DNA of 7,577 nt from Dehalococcoidia bacterium (GTDB lineage Bacteria; Chloroflexota; Dehalococcoidia; UBA2979). Made by a program: the position numbers and the translations under genes. Below are positions 5,699-7,577 of the stretch, one piece after another. The number at the start of each line of letters is the position of its first letter. The stretch's first letter is position 1. Where the stretch lies: the NCBI GenBank assembly GCA_030745285.1, contig JASLOV010000291.1:1-7577 (forward strand), written 5' to 3'. The notes beneath the pieces are model-generated. The model made no database searches. It was not told the origin of the DNA and worked only from the letters and a program-made list of their open reading frames with translations.

Positions 5699-7088
5699 GG
5701 TGACCTACATCAACGACGCCGCCCTTGCCCTCTCCGGATACGAGCCCGATGAAGTGCTCGGACACTCCTACGGCGAGTTCTGGCCCGGCTTCGAACTCGA
5801 CGCGGAGCGCGCCGCCAGGCAACTGGAAGAGCTGGGATCGATCAGGTTCCGGCGCGACGACCGGCGCAAGGACGGCTCATTCATCGCGATCGAGCACAAC
5901 GTGATCGCCCTTGGCGACGGCAGCTACCTCGGGGTCGCACATGACCTCACTGCCGCCGTCGAGGCCGAGAACGAGCTGCGCCAGAGCGAGGAGCGTTTCC
6001 GGCGCACGCTCGAGCGAGGCCCGGACGCGGCGGTGATCTTCAACGCCGACCTCCGCATCGAGTACGCGAACGACGCCGTGCTCGAGTTGCTGGGCACCAC
6101 CCGCGCAGAGTTGATCGGCTGGACGGTCGATGACGATTGGCTGAACACGGCGGACAGGGAACGCCTGCCCGTCGAGCTCCAGGAGCTCCAGCGCACCGGC
6201 TCCAGGCAGGTGATACGCGAGGTCTCGCGCCCCGACCGCTCCCTGATCACGGCGGAACACAACCTCACCCCACTCGGCGACGGGCGGTACCTGGATGTGA
6301 TCCACAACCTCACGCCGCAGCTCGAGGCGAAGGCCGAGCTGCGCGAGAGCGAGCAGCAGTTCCGTACCGTCGTCGCCACGGTTCCGAACGCGATCGTGAT
6401 CATCGATGACCAGCAGCGCCTGATCCTGGTCAACGAGGCGTTGACGGCGATGCTGGGCTACACGAAAGAAGAACTGCTCGCTTTCGAGCACGGGACCCTG
6501 CTGGTGCATCCGGACGACCGCCAGCGGCTGGTCAGGGCCGCAAACGCGGTCCGTGACGGGGCCGGGCGATCGGAGTTCAGTGCCCGCCTCTTGCGCAAGG
6601 ACGGCACCACCATCGAGGTCGAAGGTCTGCTCTCAGACTTCCGACTCGTCGACTGCAGGAAGGGACTGTTCGCACAGGCGAGGGACGTTACCGCGCGGCT
6701 CGCCGCGCAACGAGACGCCCAGGTCGCACTGCGCGCGCTCGGCGCGAGCGAGGCGCGGCTGGCGCGGGCACAGGCGATCGCTGCAATCGGCTGCTGGGAA
6801 CTCGATCTCGCTACCGGGTCGATGTGGTGGTCGGACGAGCTCTTCCGGCTGTTCGGTCTGCGACCGGGCAGCGTCACGCCGGACCGCGAGCGCCTGCTTG
6901 AGGCGGTGCATCCGGACGACCGCGAGCGCATCGATGATTGGCTCCGGCAAGCGGTATCCGCGACCGCGGAGACCTTCATGCACGGCCGCGTCATGAGCGG
7001 TCCCGTCGGAGAACTGAGAGCCCGCTGGCACACCGAGGTCAGCCGCGACCGCGCCGGCGAGCCGCTCCAGGTGCTCGGCACCGTGTAG
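5676..7088 (+). CDS. Kinase piece 2: PAS-2 to PAS-5
   Basis: The frame is open from before the junction, with its first ATG at 5676, and runs 470 residues to a TAG. It holds the rest of PAS-2 (ILNQRFEVTYINDAALALSG), PAS-3 (AAVIFNADLRIEYANDAVLE), PAS-4 (AIVIIDDQQRLILVNEAL) and PAS-5 (GCWELDLATGSMWWSDELF). The domains are joined by short helical linkers of the ENELRQSEERFRR type, and VHPDDR motifs occur in PAS-4 and PAS-5. PAS-2 and PAS-3 are close relatives, pointing to internal duplication. No cofactor-binding residue can be named from the sequence alone. ATG 5676 has no separate Shine-Dalgarno sequence and lies inside the first PAS-2 strand, so independent translation is doubtful. Confidence 0.72.
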   Translation: MILNQRFEVTYINDAALALSGYEPDEVLGHSYGEFWPGFELDAERAARQLEELGSIRFRRDDRRKDGSFIAIEHNVIALGDGSYLGVAHDLTAAVEAENELRQSEERFRRTLERGPDAAVIFNADLRIEYANDAVLELLGTTRAELIGWTVDDDWLNTADRERLPVELQELQRTGSRQVIREVSRPDRSLITAEHNLTPLGDGRYLDVIHNLTPQLEAKAELRESEQQFRTVVATVPNAIVIIDDQQRLILVNEALTAMLGYTKEELLAFEHGTLLVHPDDRQRLVRAANAVRDGAGRSEFSARLLRKDGTTIEVEGLLSDFRLVDCRKGLFAQARDVTARLAAQRDAQVALRALGASEARLARAQAIAAIGCWELDLATGSMWWSDELFRLFGLRPGSVTPDRERLLEAVHPDDRERIDDWLRQAVSATAETFMHGRVMSGPVGELRARWHTEVSRDRAGEPLQVLGTV

Positions 7089-7577
7089 GACGTAACGGAG
7101 ATCGTCCGGGTCCGTCGGGAGCTTGACGAGGCGCGGAAGTTGAAGGCGGTCGGCACGCTGGCGGCCGGCGTCGCACATGACTTCAACAACCTTCTGACAG
7201 TGATTGGCGGCAACGTCACTCTGGCGCTCGAAAGCGGCACCGATGGCGCACTCCTGCAGCCCGCAAAGCGGGCGACGGACCGCGCGAGCGAACTCGTTGG
7301 CAAGCGCCTGGACTTCGCGCGGTCCGGGGCGATCCACGAGTCAGGTGAGAGCGAACGGGCGATCGTCGACATGCGTCAGCCCACACGCGAGGCCGTAGCG
7401 ATGGTGGAACAGAGCCTCGACGCCAGCATGACGCTTCACGCGGAGATCGCGGACGAGCCACTCTTCACCGCCACGGAACCCGGTGCGCTGGACCGTATCT
7501 GCGTTAACCTGCTCTTCAACGCCAGGGAGGCGATCGACCAGCGGCGACGGGAGCGCCCGACCGACCCGGACTACCAC
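7089..7577 (+). CDS. Kinase piece 3: HisKA phosphoacceptor domain and start of the ATPase domain
   Basis: The same frame continues without a stop from after the TAG to the window edge (163 codons). It starts with DVTEIVRVRRELDEARKLKA, then the H-box GTLAAGVAHDFNNLLTVIGG, whose phosphoacceptor His codon is at 7176-7178, and later NLLFNAREAI, the N-box that binds Mg-ATP in the HATPase_c domain (about 7506-7535). The HDFNNLL form is typical of PAS-rich hybrid and sensor kinases. The G-boxes, and any receiver domain, lie beyond the edge. The only nearby in-frame start, TTG at 7140, lacks a Shine-Dalgarno sequence and would remove part of the dimerisation helix. Without read-through of the TAG this core is probably not made. 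Confidence 0.75.

Larger units (their letters stand above)
4607..7577 (+). pseudogene. Membrane-bound five-PAS sensor histidine kinase, broken by a frameshift and a nonsense codon, cut by the window edge
   Basis: Joined across its lesions, this is one long sensor kinase: two membrane helices flanking a periplasmic or external helical segment, five PAS domains (about 5279-5617, 5636-5965, 5980-6330, 6345-6700, 6760-7105), then the phosphoacceptor helix and the beginning of the ATPase domain. The first lesion is at 5660-5664, where the reading frame changes by +1 inside the start of PAS-2. The second is a TAG at 7086-7088 between PAS-5 and the HisKA helix, in the conserved GTVxDVTE signature that normally ends a PAS domain. 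Continuity on both sides of each lesion is strong, because the domain sequence resumes within a few residues. As it stands, no single product contains both the membrane sensor and the kinase core. It would normally phosphorylate the nearby receiver or HPt, judged by proximity. The three open pieces are listed separately. Confidence 0.82.

Noticed and set aside
3799..7088. Stop-codon reassignment or selenocysteine at the in-frame TGA and TAG
   Set aside because: One lesion is TGA and the other TAG, while priA and HPt use TGA and def uses TAG as true stops. I see no recoding hairpin, and neither position expects Cys or Sec.
5676..7088. Kinase piece 2 as an independent soluble PAS protein
   Set aside because: Its first ATG is inside a PAS strand, it has no ribosome-binding site, and the missing PAS-2 start is encoded just upstream in another frame.
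6458..7372. 304-residue minus-strand open frame opposite the PAS and HisKA region
   Set aside because: It is Ser/Arg-rich without domains, and the plus strand carries PAS and H-box motifs.
1..7577. CRISPR array, insertion sequence, tRNA or rRNA gene
   Set aside because: I saw no regularly spaced repeats, transposase motifs, terminal inverted repeats or tRNA-like cloverleaf on reading both strands.

Overview
The window is G+C-rich bacterial chromosome with two very different halves. The left half (about 1-3500) is a compact, intact housekeeping block, all on the minus strand: priA (primosomal helicase), then def (peptide deformylase), then the first 20 codons of a small membrane protein that looks like YajC and runs off the left edge. 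No rRNA or other taxonomic marker is present. PriA keeps a full Walker A motif, unlike the degenerate PriA of many actinobacteria, and the priA-def order in G+C-rich DNA would fit a member of Chloroflexota. That placement is a low-confidence guess.

The right half (about 3600-7577) holds the parts of one His-Asp phosphorelay: a stand-alone receiver (response regulator, minus strand), a histidine phosphotransfer (HPt) protein (plus strand, divergent from the receiver across a 72-bp gap), and a membrane-bound sensor histidine kinase with five PAS domains (plus strand, running off the right edge). These three genes could pass phosphate from kinase to receiver to HPt, or use HPt as an intermediate.

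The striking point is that all three phosphorelay genes are broken. The receiver has an in-frame TGA where an Arg codon (CGA) would fit, and a shortened alpha4 region. The HPt gene has a one-base shift that moves the phosphoacceptor His into another frame. The kinase has an 8-nt deletion at the start of its second PAS domain, measurable against its own third PAS domain, and an in-frame TAG (probably from CAG) just before the HisKA helix. The neighbouring 3.3 kb of priA and def shows no disruption, so locus-specific decay is more likely than poor sequence quality, although sequencing error is not excluded for the one-base HPt shift. I see no mobile element, CRISPR array or RNA gene. The best candidate for something unusual is this multiply broken phosphorelay. 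A second oddity is a PriA that lacks one of the eight canonical zinc-binding cysteines.
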